This document shows positions 36,418-45,973 of a stretch of 64,000 bases of DNA, in pieces. Source of the DNA: JANQJA01 sp040880285 (GTDB taxonomy: Bacteria > Pseudomonadota > Gammaproteobacteria > Pseudomonadales > Azotimanducaceae); NCBI GenBank assembly GCA_040880285.1, contig JBBDIT010000059.1, positions 21,720 to 85,719 on the forward strand, in the 5' to 3' direction. Every line of letters begins with the position of its first letter. Position 1 is the first letter of the stretch. Position numbers and translations under genes: made by a program. A model generated the notes under the pieces. It was not told the DNA's origin and made no database searches. It was given only the letters and a program-made list of their open reading frames with translations.

Positions 36418-37462
36418 CAACGGCGGCGCTTCATTCAGCACCCGCATCCTGCAGTGGTACGATCATCACGGGCGAACCAACCTGCCCTGGCAACAGGATG
36501 TTTCACCTTACCGGGTGTGGATCTCCGAGATCATGCTGCAACAAACCCGGGTACAGGCCGTCATCCCCTATTTCGAACGCTTTATGCAGCGCTTTCCCAG
36601 TGTTCATGCCCTGGCCGGGGCAACAGAAGATGAAGTACTACACCTGTGGACCGGTCTCGGCTATTACGCCAGGGCAAGAAACCTCCATAAAACCGCACGA
36701 ATCATCAGCGACGATCATCGAGGTAAGTTCCCTGATACAGTCAATGAGCTGTGTGAACTGCCAGGCATTGGCCGCTCTACCGCTGGCGCAATCGTCTCGA
36801 TTGCTGGTGGCCGCCGGGCGCCGATATTGGACGGTAACGTTAAACGTGTCCTCGCCAGATGCTTTGGTATTGAGGGATGGCCGGGCCAGTCCAACACCGC
36901 CAACCAATTGTGGCAGAAAGCCGAAGAACTTACCCCGGACCGGCGCGTCGCTGACTACACCCAGGCGATAATGGATTTGGGCGCAACCCTGTGTGTACGG
37001 GCAGCGCCAAACTGTGCGGCCTGCCCGATGGAGTCAATCTGCGTGGCCAACCGTGGGGCGCGAGTTGAGCAGTTGCCCGGCAAGAAACCCCGCAAGGCCA
37101 TGCCGATTAAGTCGACCTGTATGTTGCTGGTTGAAAATGCGGCTGCAGAACTGTTGCTGGAGAAACGCGACAGCCGTGGCGTCTGGGGCGGACTGTGGAG
37201 CTTTCCGGAATGTGCCCCCGGTGAACTTGATGAAATCCTGGCCAATTTCCCACGCGGCAGCTCAAGGGATGACCTCTCACCATTCCGGCACACCTTTACC
37301 CACTTTCACCTGGATATCACCCCGGTCCACATCAATCTCCCGGATACTGCTGATTATGAGATTCGTGAAGCCAGTAAACGATGCTGGTATTCTCTAACCC
37401 AACCTGTAGAGATCGGACTGGCCGGTCCTGTTACAAAATTGATTAATGAACTGAGGCGATAA
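36410..37462 (+). CDS. mutY: A/G-specific adenine DNA glycosylase MutY
   Basis: A 350-residue base-excision repair enzyme that removes adenine mispaired with 8-oxoguanine. The catalytic domain has the helix-hairpin-helix LPGIGRSTAGAIVS and the aspartate in LDGNVKRVLARC. The [4Fe-4S] ligands are C-x6-C-x2-C-x5-C (CVRAAPNCAACPMESIC). The C-terminal NUDIX-like 8-oxoG recognition domain begins near residue 235 (GGLWSFPE, FRHTFTHFHLD). Its stop shares bases with the yggX start, so both are coupled. Confidence 0.97.
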   Translation: MVNNGGASFSTRILQWYDHHGRTNLPWQQDVSPYRVWISEIMLQQTRVQAVIPYFERFMQRFPSVHALAGATEDEVLHLWTGLGYYARARNLHKTARIISDDHRGKFPDTVNELCELPGIGRSTAGAIVSIAGGRRAPILDGNVKRVLARCFGIEGWPGQSNTANQLWQKAEELTPDRRVADYTQAIMDLGATLCVRAAPNCAACPMESICVANRGARVEQLPGKKPRKAMPIKSTCMLLVENAAAELLLEKRDSRGVWGGLWSFPECAPGELDEILANFPRGSSRDDLSPFRHTFTHFHLDITPVHINLPDTADYEIREASKRCWYSLTQPVEIGLAGPVTKLINELRR

Positions 37463-37731
37463 TGGCCCGAACCGTATTCTGTAAACGATTGCAAAAAGAA
37501 CTTCCCGGCCTCAATGCACCCCCCTTCCCCGGCCCGAAAGGCCAGGAAGTCTATGAGACCATTTCGGCTGAGGCCTGGCAGCAATGGCAGGACCTGCAAA
37601 CCATGCTCATCAACGAGAAAGGTCTCAATATGATGGACAAGGCAGCACGCAAATACTTAAGCGAGCAACGAGATAAATTCCTGTCAGGCGAGGAAGTTGA
37701 CCGGGCGCAGGGTTATGTCCCTAAACCGTAA
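37462..37731 (+). CDS. yggX: Probable Fe(2+)-trafficking protein YggX
   Basis: An 89-residue small acidic protein of full family length: the N-terminus MARTVFCKRLQKELPGL carries the conserved cysteine, and NEKGLNMMDKAARKYL is typical. YggX protects iron-sulfur enzymes against oxidative damage and depends on MutY-type neighbours only by gene order. The start overlaps the mutY stop. Confidence 0.96.
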   Translation: MARTVFCKRLQKELPGLNAPPFPGPKGQEVYETISAEAWQQWQDLQTMLINEKGLNMMDKAARKYLSEQRDKFLSGEEVDRAQGYVPKP

Positions 37732-37780
37732 ATAATTGCACACTCATTACACTCATTACATTCATAAAAAGGCAATAACG

Positions 37781-40006
37781 ATGGTATACCGATGGCTTGC
37801 TGTACTTGCAATAACCTCTGTGGTGGCGTGTAGCCAGCCGGAGACTTCAGACATGGCACCTCAGGCTGACTCGCTTCCCGGTACCGGTGACGACGAGGGC
37901 CTGACCGTGGTCTACCGGGATACCTGGGGCGTCCCGCATATCTATGCGCCCTCCATCGAACAGGGCCTGTACGCCATGGGCCGCGCCCAGGCGGAAGATC
38001 GCCCGGAGCAACTCCTGATCAATATCAAAATGGCACTGGGTGAATATGCCTCTATCGTTGGCAAGGGCGCGGTTAATCACGATTTGACTCACCAGATGTT
38101 CGATCACTACGGCACCAGCAAGCGCACGTTCGACAAGTTGGACAGTGAGACCAGACACCATTTGCTGTCTTATGCCAGGGGTGTGATGGACCACTACCAG
38201 GAAAATCCACAGGACATTCCGGAATTCTGGGGCGATCGCGAAATGGACGTTCATATGTTCAACGCTTTCGGACGCTACTTCCTTTACAACTGGTCCATTA
38301 ACGAGGCCTATGGGGATCTGCGACGTGCTGGCATCGACCCGGGATTTGTCCCGAGGCGCCATGCTTCCAACCAGTGGGCAGTATCTCCCTCTCGCAGCGC
38401 CAGCGGTAATGCGTTACTGCTGATTGATCCCCATCTTGGCTGGTGGGGCGTAACGCGATTCTGGGAAGTCCGGGTCCATGCAGGCGCGCTCGTGGGTAGC
38501 GGTGTCACTCTACCCGGCTCCCCTTACATCGGCCTTGGACATAACGAAAATCTCGCCTGGGCCATGACAACCGGTGGGCCAGACACGGCTGACGTGTTTG
38601 AACTTAACCTCAACCCCGGGGATCACAACCAGTATCGTTATGACGGCCAGTGGCGCACCCTGACAACAAAGACCATTAGCCTGCAGATAAAGGGAGAAGA
38701 GCGTGAGGATACAACCATCTATTACTCCCATCACGGCCCAATACTGGCCTGGGACGGCCTCGATTCGGACTCGCCAAAAGCTTATGCCGGTCGCATTGCC
38801 TACGATGACGAGGTTAACCCTCGAGATCTCACCTGGCACCTGAATTTTGGTAAGACCTATGAAGCTGCGGTTGAAGGCCTGGCTTCACTCGGGACCTTTC
38901 CACAGAATGTGATGGTAGCGGATACTTCAGGCAATATTTATTACCAACGTGCCGGTCGTGTACCGGTGCGGGCACAGGGTTACGACTGGAGCCGGCCAGT
39001 CGATGGATCTACATCACAAACCAACTGGAGTGAGTTCCACCCTTCCAAAGACCAGCTACAGATATTAAATCCACCACAAGGCTACATGCAGAACTGTAAT
39101 ATTCCGCCAGACGCAATGATGGTAGACGGGCCGTTCAGGCTCGAAGACTACCTGCCGGAAATTTACTCTTCTGCCGCCTATGGCCCGGCGCGATCCGGTT
39201 GGATCGGCCAACGCGCTGCGCGTGCGCTGGAACTTCTGCACCATGATGATTCCGTCACAGTCGAGGAAGCCCTCACCTATGCCCTGGATGTTCGGCTCTA
39301 TGGCATTGATCGATGGATCGATGCACTTGACCTGGCACTTGATGATGACCGCTTGAGCGAATCTGAATTGGCAGCAAAAGCCGAGCTTTTGGCCTGGGAC
39401 GGCGAGCTGCGCCGCGACTCCAGCGCCGCGATCAAATACGCCTATTTTCGGTTTGCACTCGCCGGGTCATTGTCTGACGAGCAACACAAGGCGCTCCGCG
39501 ACAAGATAGACCAATGGTATTTGATCGTCACCGGCGATACCCCGGCAACCGTGACATTGTCTGGCGAGGATGCCAAAGCCATCAGCTCGGCTTTCAGTCA
39601 GGGGCTCACCAACCTGCGCGATCACTTCGGCACCGCTGACGTAACTTACGGAGACGTATTCAGGGTCGGACGGGATGATAAATCCTGGCCCGTGGGTGGT
39701 GGCGGCGGTGATCAATACGGATTGACGACCTTGCGCACCGTCGGCTTCGGTTCACCCCGTGATGACCACCAGAGATGGGGTACCCGCGGCCAGACCTCGA
39801 CACAAATTGTCGAACTATCGAAGCCGATCAAGAGCTGGATTTATTTGCCAGTTGGCCAGAGCGACCGCCCGGCGTCAGCACATTACACTGACCAGGCTGA
39901 AAAGATATTCAGCCATCGTGAACTCAAGCCATCCTGGTGGCGACCGGAGGAATTAAAGGGCAATATCGAATCCCGACGGGTTTACGAAGGCGCACCGACG
40001 CGTTAA
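37781..40006 (+). CDS. Penicillin acylase-family (Ntn hydrolase) lipoprotein
   Basis: A 741-residue Ntn hydrolase precursor of the penicillin acylase / AHL acylase family. The lipobox SVVAC follows a short signal; starting at the ATG at 37781 gives this signal correctly. The autocleavage and nucleophile site is RRHASNQWAVS, with the new N-terminal serine at about residue 196. LVGSGVTLPGSPYIGLGHN and later WAMTTGG follow the family pattern. Substrates range from beta-lactams to acyl-homoserine lactones and cannot be told here. It is likely outer-membrane or periplasmic. Confidence 0.88.
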   Translation: MVYRWLAVLAITSVVACSQPETSDMAPQADSLPGTGDDEGLTVVYRDTWGVPHIYAPSIEQGLYAMGRAQAEDRPEQLLINIKMALGEYASIVGKGAVNHDLTHQMFDHYGTSKRTFDKLDSETRHHLLSYARGVMDHYQENPQDIPEFWGDREMDVHMFNAFGRYFLYNWSINEAYGDLRRAGIDPGFVPRRHASNQWAVSPSRSASGNALLLIDPHLGWWGVTRFWEVRVHAGALVGSGVTLPGSPYIGLGHNENLAWAMTTGGPDTADVFELNLNPGDHNQYRYDGQWRTLTTKTISLQIKGEEREDTTIYYSHHGPILAWDGLDSDSPKAYAGRIAYDDEVNPRDLTWHLNFGKTYEAAVEGLASLGTFPQNVMVADTSGNIYYQRAGRVPVRAQGYDWSRPVDGSTSQTNWSEFHPSKDQLQILNPPQGYMQNCNIPPDAMMVDGPFRLEDYLPEIYSSAAYGPARSGWIGQRAARALELLHHDDSVTVEEALTYALDVRLYGIDRWIDALDLALDDDRLSESELAAKAELLAWDGELRRDSSAAIKYAYFRFALAGSLSDEQHKALRDKIDQWYLIVTGDTPATVTLSGEDAKAISSAFSQGLTNLRDHFGTADVTYGDVFRVGRDDKSWPVGGGGGDQYGLTTLRTVGFGSPRDDHQRWGTRGQTSTQIVELSKPIKSWIYLPVGQSDRPASAHYTDQAEKIFSHRELKPSWWRPEELKGNIESRRVYEGAPTR

Positions 40007-40026
40007 TAAAACGGAGCATGTAACAC

Positions 40027-40815
40027 ATGGTCAAGGACATCAAAGAAATCGAAATCTTCTCTCGCATCGATCCAAGCCGGCGAGACAAGATTCGCGAGCT
40101 GTTCTCAGCGCAGACATACGAGAAGGGCATCACCATCATCGAATACGGCAATTCGGTAGAAGGACTGTACCTGCTGGAGCGTGGTGAGGTCGCTGTCTCT
40201 ATCCCCGGCTTTGAGGGCGTACTGGCAAGGTTGGGCGAAGGGAAATCATTCGGTGAACTTTCGCTTTTCAATGCCGATGACCTGGCGTCAGCCACGGTTC
40301 GGGTTTCCAGCGACGTGGCAGAACTCAGCTTCTGTCCTCGCCAGGCGCTGATGCAGGCACTGGGCGAGGATGAGATACTCGCCGCCGGCTTTTACCATGG
40401 CAGCGCTCTGCTCGTAGCTGATCGATTACGTACCACCAACCAGAAGATTAGTGGTGAGATTGCCAAATCCATCAAGACGGCCAGTGCGTTGATAGAGGAA
40501 ATCTCGTCTTCCGGCAATCTGGGATTTGCACAAAAGGAAATCCAGACCGCTGGCTCGCACATCGTATCGAGCATGACGGACATCCTGAAGAGTTTGTTGG
40601 TTATGAAAGAGTCTGGTGGGGCCGTATCCCACGAAGAAATCACGCGGCTTGCAGACAGCGCAAGAGAGATCTACTACTCGGAATTCCAGATCTTCGAGAA
40701 AGTCCACAAACAGCTCAAAGTCATGGGCCAGCACCTCGATAATGTCACCCGCATCCTGACCCAACAGGAGCTACTCGAAGTTGACGAGGACCTGTCTTTA
40801 TACGACTTGTCCTGA
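40027..40815 (+). CDS. Cyclic-nucleotide-binding domain protein with C-terminal helical domain
   Basis: A 262-residue protein. Residues 10-125 form a cNMP-binding beta-roll (LYLLERGEVAVSIPGFEGV, then SFGELSLFNADDLASATV). The cassette keeps glutamate but has DDLASA where arginine is usual, so ligand binding may be altered or absent. Residues 140-262 are helical, rich in Lys, Glu and Ser, with no DNA-binding motif. It begins 20 bases after the acylase gene. The function is unknown. Confidence 0.8.
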   Translation: MVKDIKEIEIFSRIDPSRRDKIRELFSAQTYEKGITIIEYGNSVEGLYLLERGEVAVSIPGFEGVLARLGEGKSFGELSLFNADDLASATVRVSSDVAELSFCPRQALMQALGEDEILAAGFYHGSALLVADRLRTTNQKISGEIAKSIKTASALIEEISSSGNLGFAQKEIQTAGSHIVSSMTDILKSLLVMKESGGAVSHEEITRLADSAREIYYSEFQIFEKVHKQLKVMGQHLDNVTRILTQQELLEVDEDLSLYDLS

Positions 40816-40880
40816 CCATCGCGTAGTCTCCCGCGTCGTCCGTCGAGGCCAATTCCGCAGCGCCCAACCATAGCCCATAC

Positions 40881-40934
40881 AGTGCCCACAGCGTGTGGAG
40901 TGCCCACAGCGCGTAGAGTGCCCACAGCGCGGAC
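40881..40934. repeat. 18-bp tandem repeat, three copies
   Basis: AGTGCCCACAGCGYGTRG-type units start at 40881, 40899 and 40917 in the 227-base gap between the cNMP gene and the DUF4398 gene. I see no gene or terminator in this gap; the repeat may be inert or a binding site. Confidence 0.75.
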
Positions 40935-41042
40935 AAAGCAGCCCACAGTGTGCGTCATCGAACAGAATCCACGCTTACATACGCGCATGCTAGCTGTTTG
41001 TCGCAGATTGTGACCCCTTGCGTGACCCCTTGGAGAATTAAG

Positions 41043-41453
41043 ATGAGTAGACCAAACCGATATCACATTGGCGGCAAGCTGGCCGGCGCAGCAGGTGTTG
41101 TCAGCCTGGTGCTGCTCCTCGGCGCTTGCAGCGCAACCCCGATTGAACCGACCTCCTCGCTGGACGCTGCTCGCGTGGCTATTGCAAACGCCGAAAAGGC
41201 TGATGCGAACCAGTATGCCGCTGCCGAACTCGATAATGCGAGACAGAAACTGCTGTTGGCCATTGAATCCGTTGGCATCGACACAGTAGAGAGTATGACA
41301 ACCGCAGATCGCCTGGCACAGGAGGCGCAATTGGAAGCGGAGCTTGCTATCGCCAGGACTGAGTCGAAGAAGGCGGCTGCGATCAACAAGGAACTGACCA
41401 TGGGTGCTGATGCCCTGGCCGAAGAAATGAAGCGCGCAGGAGAGCAGCAATGA
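41043..41453 (+). CDS. DUF4398 lipoprotein
   Basis: A 136-residue lipoprotein (lipobox LLLGAC) whose mature part is a coiled coil of the DUF4398 type: ARVAIANAEKADANQYAAAE and QEAQLEAELAIARTESKKA. I start at the ATG at 41043, which gives a normal signal peptide. It overlaps the next gene by four bases. DUF4398 proteins regularly accompany OmpA-domain lipoproteins and probably bridge envelope layers. Confidence 0.87.
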   Translation: MSRPNRYHIGGKLAGAAGVVSLVLLLGACSATPIEPTSSLDAARVAIANAEKADANQYAAAELDNARQKLLLAIESVGIDTVESMTTADRLAQEAQLEAELAIARTESKKAAAINKELTMGADALAEEMKRAGEQQ

Positions 41454-42373
41454 ACACATTTATCCAGAATTTTAGTCTGGCCGGCAAACCACTGCTGGCA
41501 GTCGTATTGACTTTGATCTTTGTCGCTGGCTGTACCAGCACTCCGGTCATTCCGCCAGGAGCAGCCGATGTCCGTGCCAGGCTGACCCAGCTACAGGCCG
41601 ATCGCAATCTCGGCGGTCTTGTACCCGTCGCAATAAGGGAAGCTGAAGCCGCTGTTGCCCTGGCCGAGCAATCCGTCGGCGACGATACCGCCCTTGGTAC
41701 CCACAGGGTGCTCATGGCCAATCGCAAAGTTGATATTGCCGAAGCAAGGGCAACAACTCGATACGCCGAGAATCAACGTGGCAAACTCAGCGAACAACGT
41801 GCAAGCGCCCGTCTCGATGCGCGAACCCGAGAAGCTGACCAGGCGAGAATTGATGCCGAACATTCTCGGCTTGATGCCGAACGGTCCCAGGCAAATGCCG
41901 AACAGGCGCGGCGCACTTCTGCTGCGACACGCGTGGCAGCAGCTGGAGCGGCAGCAGATTCCGAGCGCGAGGCTGCCAAACTGCGCCGCCAGATCGAAGA
42001 ACTGAAGGCGCGAGAAACCGACCGCGGTTTGGTACTGACACTTGGCGATGTATTGTTCGATACCAACAAGTCCGAATTGAAAGCCGGTGCCACCTCGAAT
42101 CTGAGCAAACTGGTTGCCTTCCTGAACGACTATCCTGAAAGGACCGTCGAAATTGAGGGTCACACTGACAACACTGGTGACGCTGCATACAACCAGGCTC
42201 TTTCACAACGCCGGGCCGACGCTGTTCGAAACTGGTTGATGCAACAAGGAATCAATTCCGAACGGCTGACCGCCTCAGGTAAAGGTATGATTGTCCCCAT
42301 CGAGGACAATAGCTCAGCAATTGGACGACAGATGAATCGCCGGGTTGAAGTGATCATTGCCAGTGTACAGTAG
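41450..42373 (+). CDS. DUF4398/OmpA-domain lipoprotein
   Basis: A 307-residue lipoprotein. Signal and lipobox (LIFVAGC) lead to a DUF4398-like coiled coil with an Ala/Glu/Arg-rich stretch (residues 60-185). The C-terminal OmpA peptidoglycan-binding domain (from about 195) has VLFDTNKSELKAGA, VEIEGHTDNTGDAAYN and ALSQRRADAVRNWL. It likely ties the outer membrane to the cell wall. Start ATG overlaps the previous stop. Confidence 0.9.
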   Translation: MNTFIQNFSLAGKPLLAVVLTLIFVAGCTSTPVIPPGAADVRARLTQLQADRNLGGLVPVAIREAEAAVALAEQSVGDDTALGTHRVLMANRKVDIAEARATTRYAENQRGKLSEQRASARLDARTREADQARIDAEHSRLDAERSQANAEQARRTSAATRVAAAGAAADSEREAAKLRRQIEELKARETDRGLVLTLGDVLFDTNKSELKAGATSNLSKLVAFLNDYPERTVEIEGHTDNTGDAAYNQALSQRRADAVRNWLMQQGINSERLTASGKGMIVPIEDNSSAIGRQMNRRVEVIIASVQ

Positions 42374-42396
42374 CGGTGCATAGTAGCGGTGCATAA

Positions 42397-43887
42397 ATGT
42401 GCGTTAACAGTAAGTGGCTTTCGGGCCATAACCTTCTGAGCGATACCGGGTTATGGCCCATTGCCCGCCCAGTCAGGATCGGCCTCATCAGCATTGCGGG
42501 TGTCGCCGGGTTCCTGTTACTGAGCGCGATCGTCCTGGTTGTTTTCTTCGATCTAAACGCCTATAGACGCCAAGTGCAAGCCGCAGCCTCGACCGCATTG
42601 GGTATGGAGCTCAGCATTGATGGTCGGCTTGGCCTTGGATTCTCTCCTGGCCCTTATCTCACGCTTTCGCATGTGCAGATTCGCAATCAAGGTGAAGGTG
42701 TCGCCAGCGCCACGGCAGCCAATGTCGGCATTGATCTTATGCCATTGGTGTTACGGGAAATTCGCATCAACCGGATCTCACTCAAGGAACCTGTCATCAC
42801 GATCGACCGTGACAGAGACGGCAACTTCAATTTCACCAACCCCGAACGACCCGAACGCGCCTTTGCTGGACTCGAAATTCCGGAAATATCTTTCACCCGG
42901 GGGACACTCCGCTATTTCGACCAAAGGTCAGAGTTACTTCTCGAAGCAACCGACTGTCAACTGGATGCACAACACCTGAAGCTGGCGAGTGGCAATAGTG
43001 GTCACTTCCTTAAGCAGGTTTCGTTTGCCGCAAAACTCGACTGCGGCGAATTTCGCAAGAATGAGTTTGCAGGAACCAACCTGAAAATTCGCACGCGCGT
43101 GAACGATGGCGCGTTTACGCTAGACCCTGTCACTATGGAACTCTTTGGCGCACAAGGAGCAGGAAAAGTTCACGCCAACTTTAGCGGCGACAAACCTCGA
43201 TACGAACTGGTGTATGCCCTGCCTGCATTACGTACCGAAGCGTTCTTCGATGCGCTGCTTGACGAACCTGTGCTCGAGGGTCCCATGGACTTCGCCGTAG
43301 ACCTTAAGATGGTAGGCGACACCTACCAACAGAGCATCGGCAGCGCCACCGGCAGCTTTTCATTGCGCGCCAGTCATCTCACGCTAACCGGGAGCGACCT
43401 CGACGATCAATTCAACCAGTTTGAGTCCAGCCAGAACTTCAGCCTGGTTGACGCAGGTGCCTTTTTTTTCGTTGGCCCTCTGGGTTTAGTGGTGACCAAA
43501 GGCTACGACTTTGCCGGCATTCTGGGCGGGTCCGGCGGCACCACCGAAATTCGGGCCCTGGTATCTGACTGGAACGTTGAACAGGGTGTGGCCAGGGCAC
43601 TGGACGTCGCTATGGCTACAAACCAGCACAGGATCGCCCTCCAGGGAGAACTCGACTTCGCCAATGAACAGTTTCGGGATGTGACCCTGGCCCTGGTCGA
43701 TGCGCGTGGTTGCGCACAGGTAAAGCAAAAGATCAGCGGTGCGTTCCAGCAACCTGACATTGAGAATCCAGGCATCATCAAGTCACTGACCGGACCCATC
43801 CGAACACTGGTCAAAAAAGGGGTCGACCTCTTTACGTCTGATGATTGCGAAGTATTCTACTCTGGCCAGGTGCCACCCTCGCCCTGA
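42397..43887 (+). CDS. AsmA-family protein
   Basis: A 496-residue AsmA-like protein with one N-terminal anchor (IGLISIAGVAGFLLLSAIVL) and a periplasmic AsmA domain (LNAYRRQVQAAASTALGMEL, VGIDLMPLVLREIRINRISL). It is shorter than the AsmA protein at 34543 and lacks the long middle region. The ATG at 42397 is taken although no clear ribosome site is seen; a 12-base direct repeat (TAGCGGTGCATA) lies just upstream at 42372-42396. A role in envelope lipid traffic is inferred from the family. Confidence 0.85.
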   Translation: MCVNSKWLSGHNLLSDTGLWPIARPVRIGLISIAGVAGFLLLSAIVLVVFFDLNAYRRQVQAAASTALGMELSIDGRLGLGFSPGPYLTLSHVQIRNQGEGVASATAANVGIDLMPLVLREIRINRISLKEPVITIDRDRDGNFNFTNPERPERAFAGLEIPEISFTRGTLRYFDQRSELLLEATDCQLDAQHLKLASGNSGHFLKQVSFAAKLDCGEFRKNEFAGTNLKIRTRVNDGAFTLDPVTMELFGAQGAGKVHANFSGDKPRYELVYALPALRTEAFFDALLDEPVLEGPMDFAVDLKMVGDTYQQSIGSATGSFSLRASHLTLTGSDLDDQFNQFESSQNFSLVDAGAFFFVGPLGLVVTKGYDFAGILGGSGGTTEIRALVSDWNVEQGVARALDVAMATNQHRIALQGELDFANEQFRDVTLALVDARGCAQVKQKISGAFQQPDIENPGIIKSLTGPIRTLVKKGVDLFTSDDCEVFYSGQVPPSP

Positions 43888-43967
43888 CTTCATGCCATCT
43901 CTGGCGCGCCAGCCAGGATTCCGTTAACTTACCTACCTGATCAAACCCGTCAGGAAATGAAGCCCCT

Positions 43968-45134
43968 ATGCCGGTCATCACTTGCATCGAAGACCTCCAT
44001 CAACTCTACAAGCGTCGGGTTCCACGGATGTTTTACGACTATACGGAATCCGGTTCCTGGACCGAGAGTACCTTCCGCGACAACATCACTGCCTTTGATC
44101 AATACAAGCTACGTCAGCGTGTTCTGCTGGATATGGACAATCGTTCCATCCGATCCACCATGCTGGGTCAGGATGTGGCCATGCCGGTGGCTCTGGCGCC
44201 AGTCGGGCTAACCGGTATGCAACATGCGGACGGCGAGATCAAAGCTGCGAAGGCTGCTGAGAAATTCGGCGTGCCCTATTGCCTTTCCACCATGAGCATT
44301 TGCTCCATTGAGGACGTCGCGGAGAACACCTCGGCGCCGTTCTGGTTTCAGCTCTATGTAATGCGCAGCCGCCCCTTTGTTGAACGCCTGATTGATCGCG
44401 CCAAAGCAGCCGGATGCTCGGCACTGGTTTTAACGGTCGACCTGCAGATACTCGGGCAACGTCACAAGGACATCAAAAACGGACTCTCAACCCCGCCCAA
44501 ACCAACCATCGGCAACCTTCTTAATATAGCAACCAAACCCCGGTGGGCACTCGGCATGGCCGGCACGAGCCGGCGCGGCTTTGGTAACATCGTTGGGCAC
44601 ATCGAAGAAGTCAGCGATAACACGTCACTGGCAAAGTGGACCGCAACCCAGTTCGACCCAACGCTGTCCTGGGATGATGTCAAATGGATCAAGGATCGAT
44701 GGGGCGGCAAGCTCGTCATAAAAGGTGTGATGGAACCAGAGGATGCGCGTCTTGCCGTTGAAGCCGGGGCAGATGCGCTGATTGTCTCAAACCATGGTGG
44801 ACGCCAGCTCGACGGTGCCCCGGCCAGCATTGACGCACTGCCTGCAATTGTTGCGGCCGTCGGTGATCAAATCGAAGTCTGGGTGGATGGCGGCATCCGT
44901 ACGGGCCAGGACGTGTTCAAGGCGCTGGCCCTCGGCGCAAGCGGCACGTTGATTGGCCGCGCATACATTTACGGGCTCGGTGCAATGGGCGAAGAAGGCG
45001 TCAGTCGCAGCCTGTCGGTGATCGCCAACGAACTCGATCTCACCATGGCATTCTGCGGACTGCGTGATATCAAAAACGTCTCGGCTGATGTGCTCTGGTC
45101 ACCAGGGACGCGGGGCAAAGATTCGCCCAGGTGA
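43968..45134 (+). CDS. FMN-dependent alpha-hydroxy-acid oxidase/dehydrogenase (LldD-like)
   Basis: A 388-residue FMN TIM-barrel enzyme that oxidises L-lactate or another 2-hydroxy acid. FYDYTESGSWTE and the flavin segment PVALAPVGLTGMQHADGE occur early. The active-site base and flavin lysine are in LVIKGVMEPEDA and ALIVSNHGGRQLDGAPASI, and WVDGGIRTGQDVFKALALGA closes the barrel. It could be lactate dehydrogenase, glycolate or mandelate oxidase. It is preceded by an 80-base gap and is probably a single-gene unit. Confidence 0.93.
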   Translation: MPVITCIEDLHQLYKRRVPRMFYDYTESGSWTESTFRDNITAFDQYKLRQRVLLDMDNRSIRSTMLGQDVAMPVALAPVGLTGMQHADGEIKAAKAAEKFGVPYCLSTMSICSIEDVAENTSAPFWFQLYVMRSRPFVERLIDRAKAAGCSALVLTVDLQILGQRHKDIKNGLSTPPKPTIGNLLNIATKPRWALGMAGTSRRGFGNIVGHIEEVSDNTSLAKWTATQFDPTLSWDDVKWIKDRWGGKLVIKGVMEPEDARLAVEAGADALIVSNHGGRQLDGAPASIDALPAIVAAVGDQIEVWVDGGIRTGQDVFKALALGASGTLIGRAYIYGLGAMGEEGVSRSLSVIANELDLTMAFCGLRDIKNVSADVLWSPGTRGKDSPR

Positions 45135-45144
45135 TTGCGATGGC

Positions 45145-45873
45145 CTACAAATGATCCAGTAAATTCTCGCCGCTGAAAATAGAGCCGTGACCGGGGTAGA
45201 CGGTTTGTGGCTTCAGCGCAATGAGTCGTTTAACGGACTGTTTGAGCCGTCTCGGATCATCGTAAATTGCCGGGTGCACCAGTTGGCCTTTGCTCGCGCT
45301 GCCAAGAATGGTGTCGCCGGTAATCAGGGACCGGGTCGGATGATGAAAAAAGCAGATACTATCCCAGCTATGGCCGGGCGTGTGGATGATCTCCCAGTCT
45401 GTGAAGCCTTCCAGTCGATGACGGTCTTTCAGCCGTCGAATTTCAGGCAATTGGGTTTCACCCTTACCGGTGAGGTAAACGTTTGGTACATGGGGATACC
45501 TGGCAATTCTTTCACGATCCAGATACATCGCGCGTGATCGTCCGCGAAAAGCCTCGGCCATTGCCGTCATCAATCGAAACGCCGGTCCATACGGATTCTT
45601 GTACAGTTTGACACGGGATCTGTGAGCGGCATGGGGAATTGCGGCAATCGCCTGACAGGAGCGAGCCAGATTGGCGAGCCCGCCAATGTGATCAACATCA
45701 TCGTGGGTGCAGGTAACCAGCTTGATGTCGAAAACATTTTTATTGAGTTTTTCTTCGACATAGTTCAGTACAAAACCGTCACAGCGCGCCGCAATATCTA
45801 CCACGAACATGCCCCCGTTATCTTCAATCAGGTAAGTGTTTGAGAAGCGGGTTCTAATCAGATGAATGCGCAT
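45145..45873 (-). CDS. MBL-fold metallohydrolase (glyoxalase II-like)
   Basis: A 242-residue hydrolase with the zinc motif CTHDDVDHIGG, in which aspartate replaces one histidine of the usual HxHxDH. A TPGHSWDSICF and TGDTILG continue the fold. I start at the ATG at 45873 because MRIHLIRTRFSNTYLIED is the typical N-terminus. Substrate unknown. It converges on the lldD-like gene with 10 bases between the stops. Confidence 0.85.
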   Translation of the reverse strand: MRIHLIRTRFSNTYLIEDNGGMFVVDIAARCDGFVLNYVEEKLNKNVFDIKLVTCTHDDVDHIGGLANLARSCQAIAAIPHAAHRSRVKLYKNPYGPAFRLMTAMAEAFRGRSRAMYLDRERIARYPHVPNVYLTGKGETQLPEIRRLKDRHRLEGFTDWEIIHTPGHSWDSICFFHHPTRSLITGDTILGSASKGQLVHPAIYDDPRRLKQSVKRLIALKPQTVYPGHGSIFSGENLLDHL

Positions 45874-45973
45874 AGGGGCTGGTACAATACTACATTGCCA
45901 GGACAGGTCCAAAGATCATTAGGATCATCCCCGGGTATACTGGCCACGCTAATGCGCAGACCGACAGCCAATT

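Noticed and set aside
40674..41459. A 261-codon minus-strand frame
   Set aside because: It runs antisense to the DUF4398 gene and through the 18-bp repeat, giving low-complexity protein with no recognisable domain.
41591..42206. Minus-strand frames opposite the OmpA lipoprotein
   Set aside because: Shadows of a GC-rich coding region; the plus strand has a complete lipoprotein with an OmpA domain.
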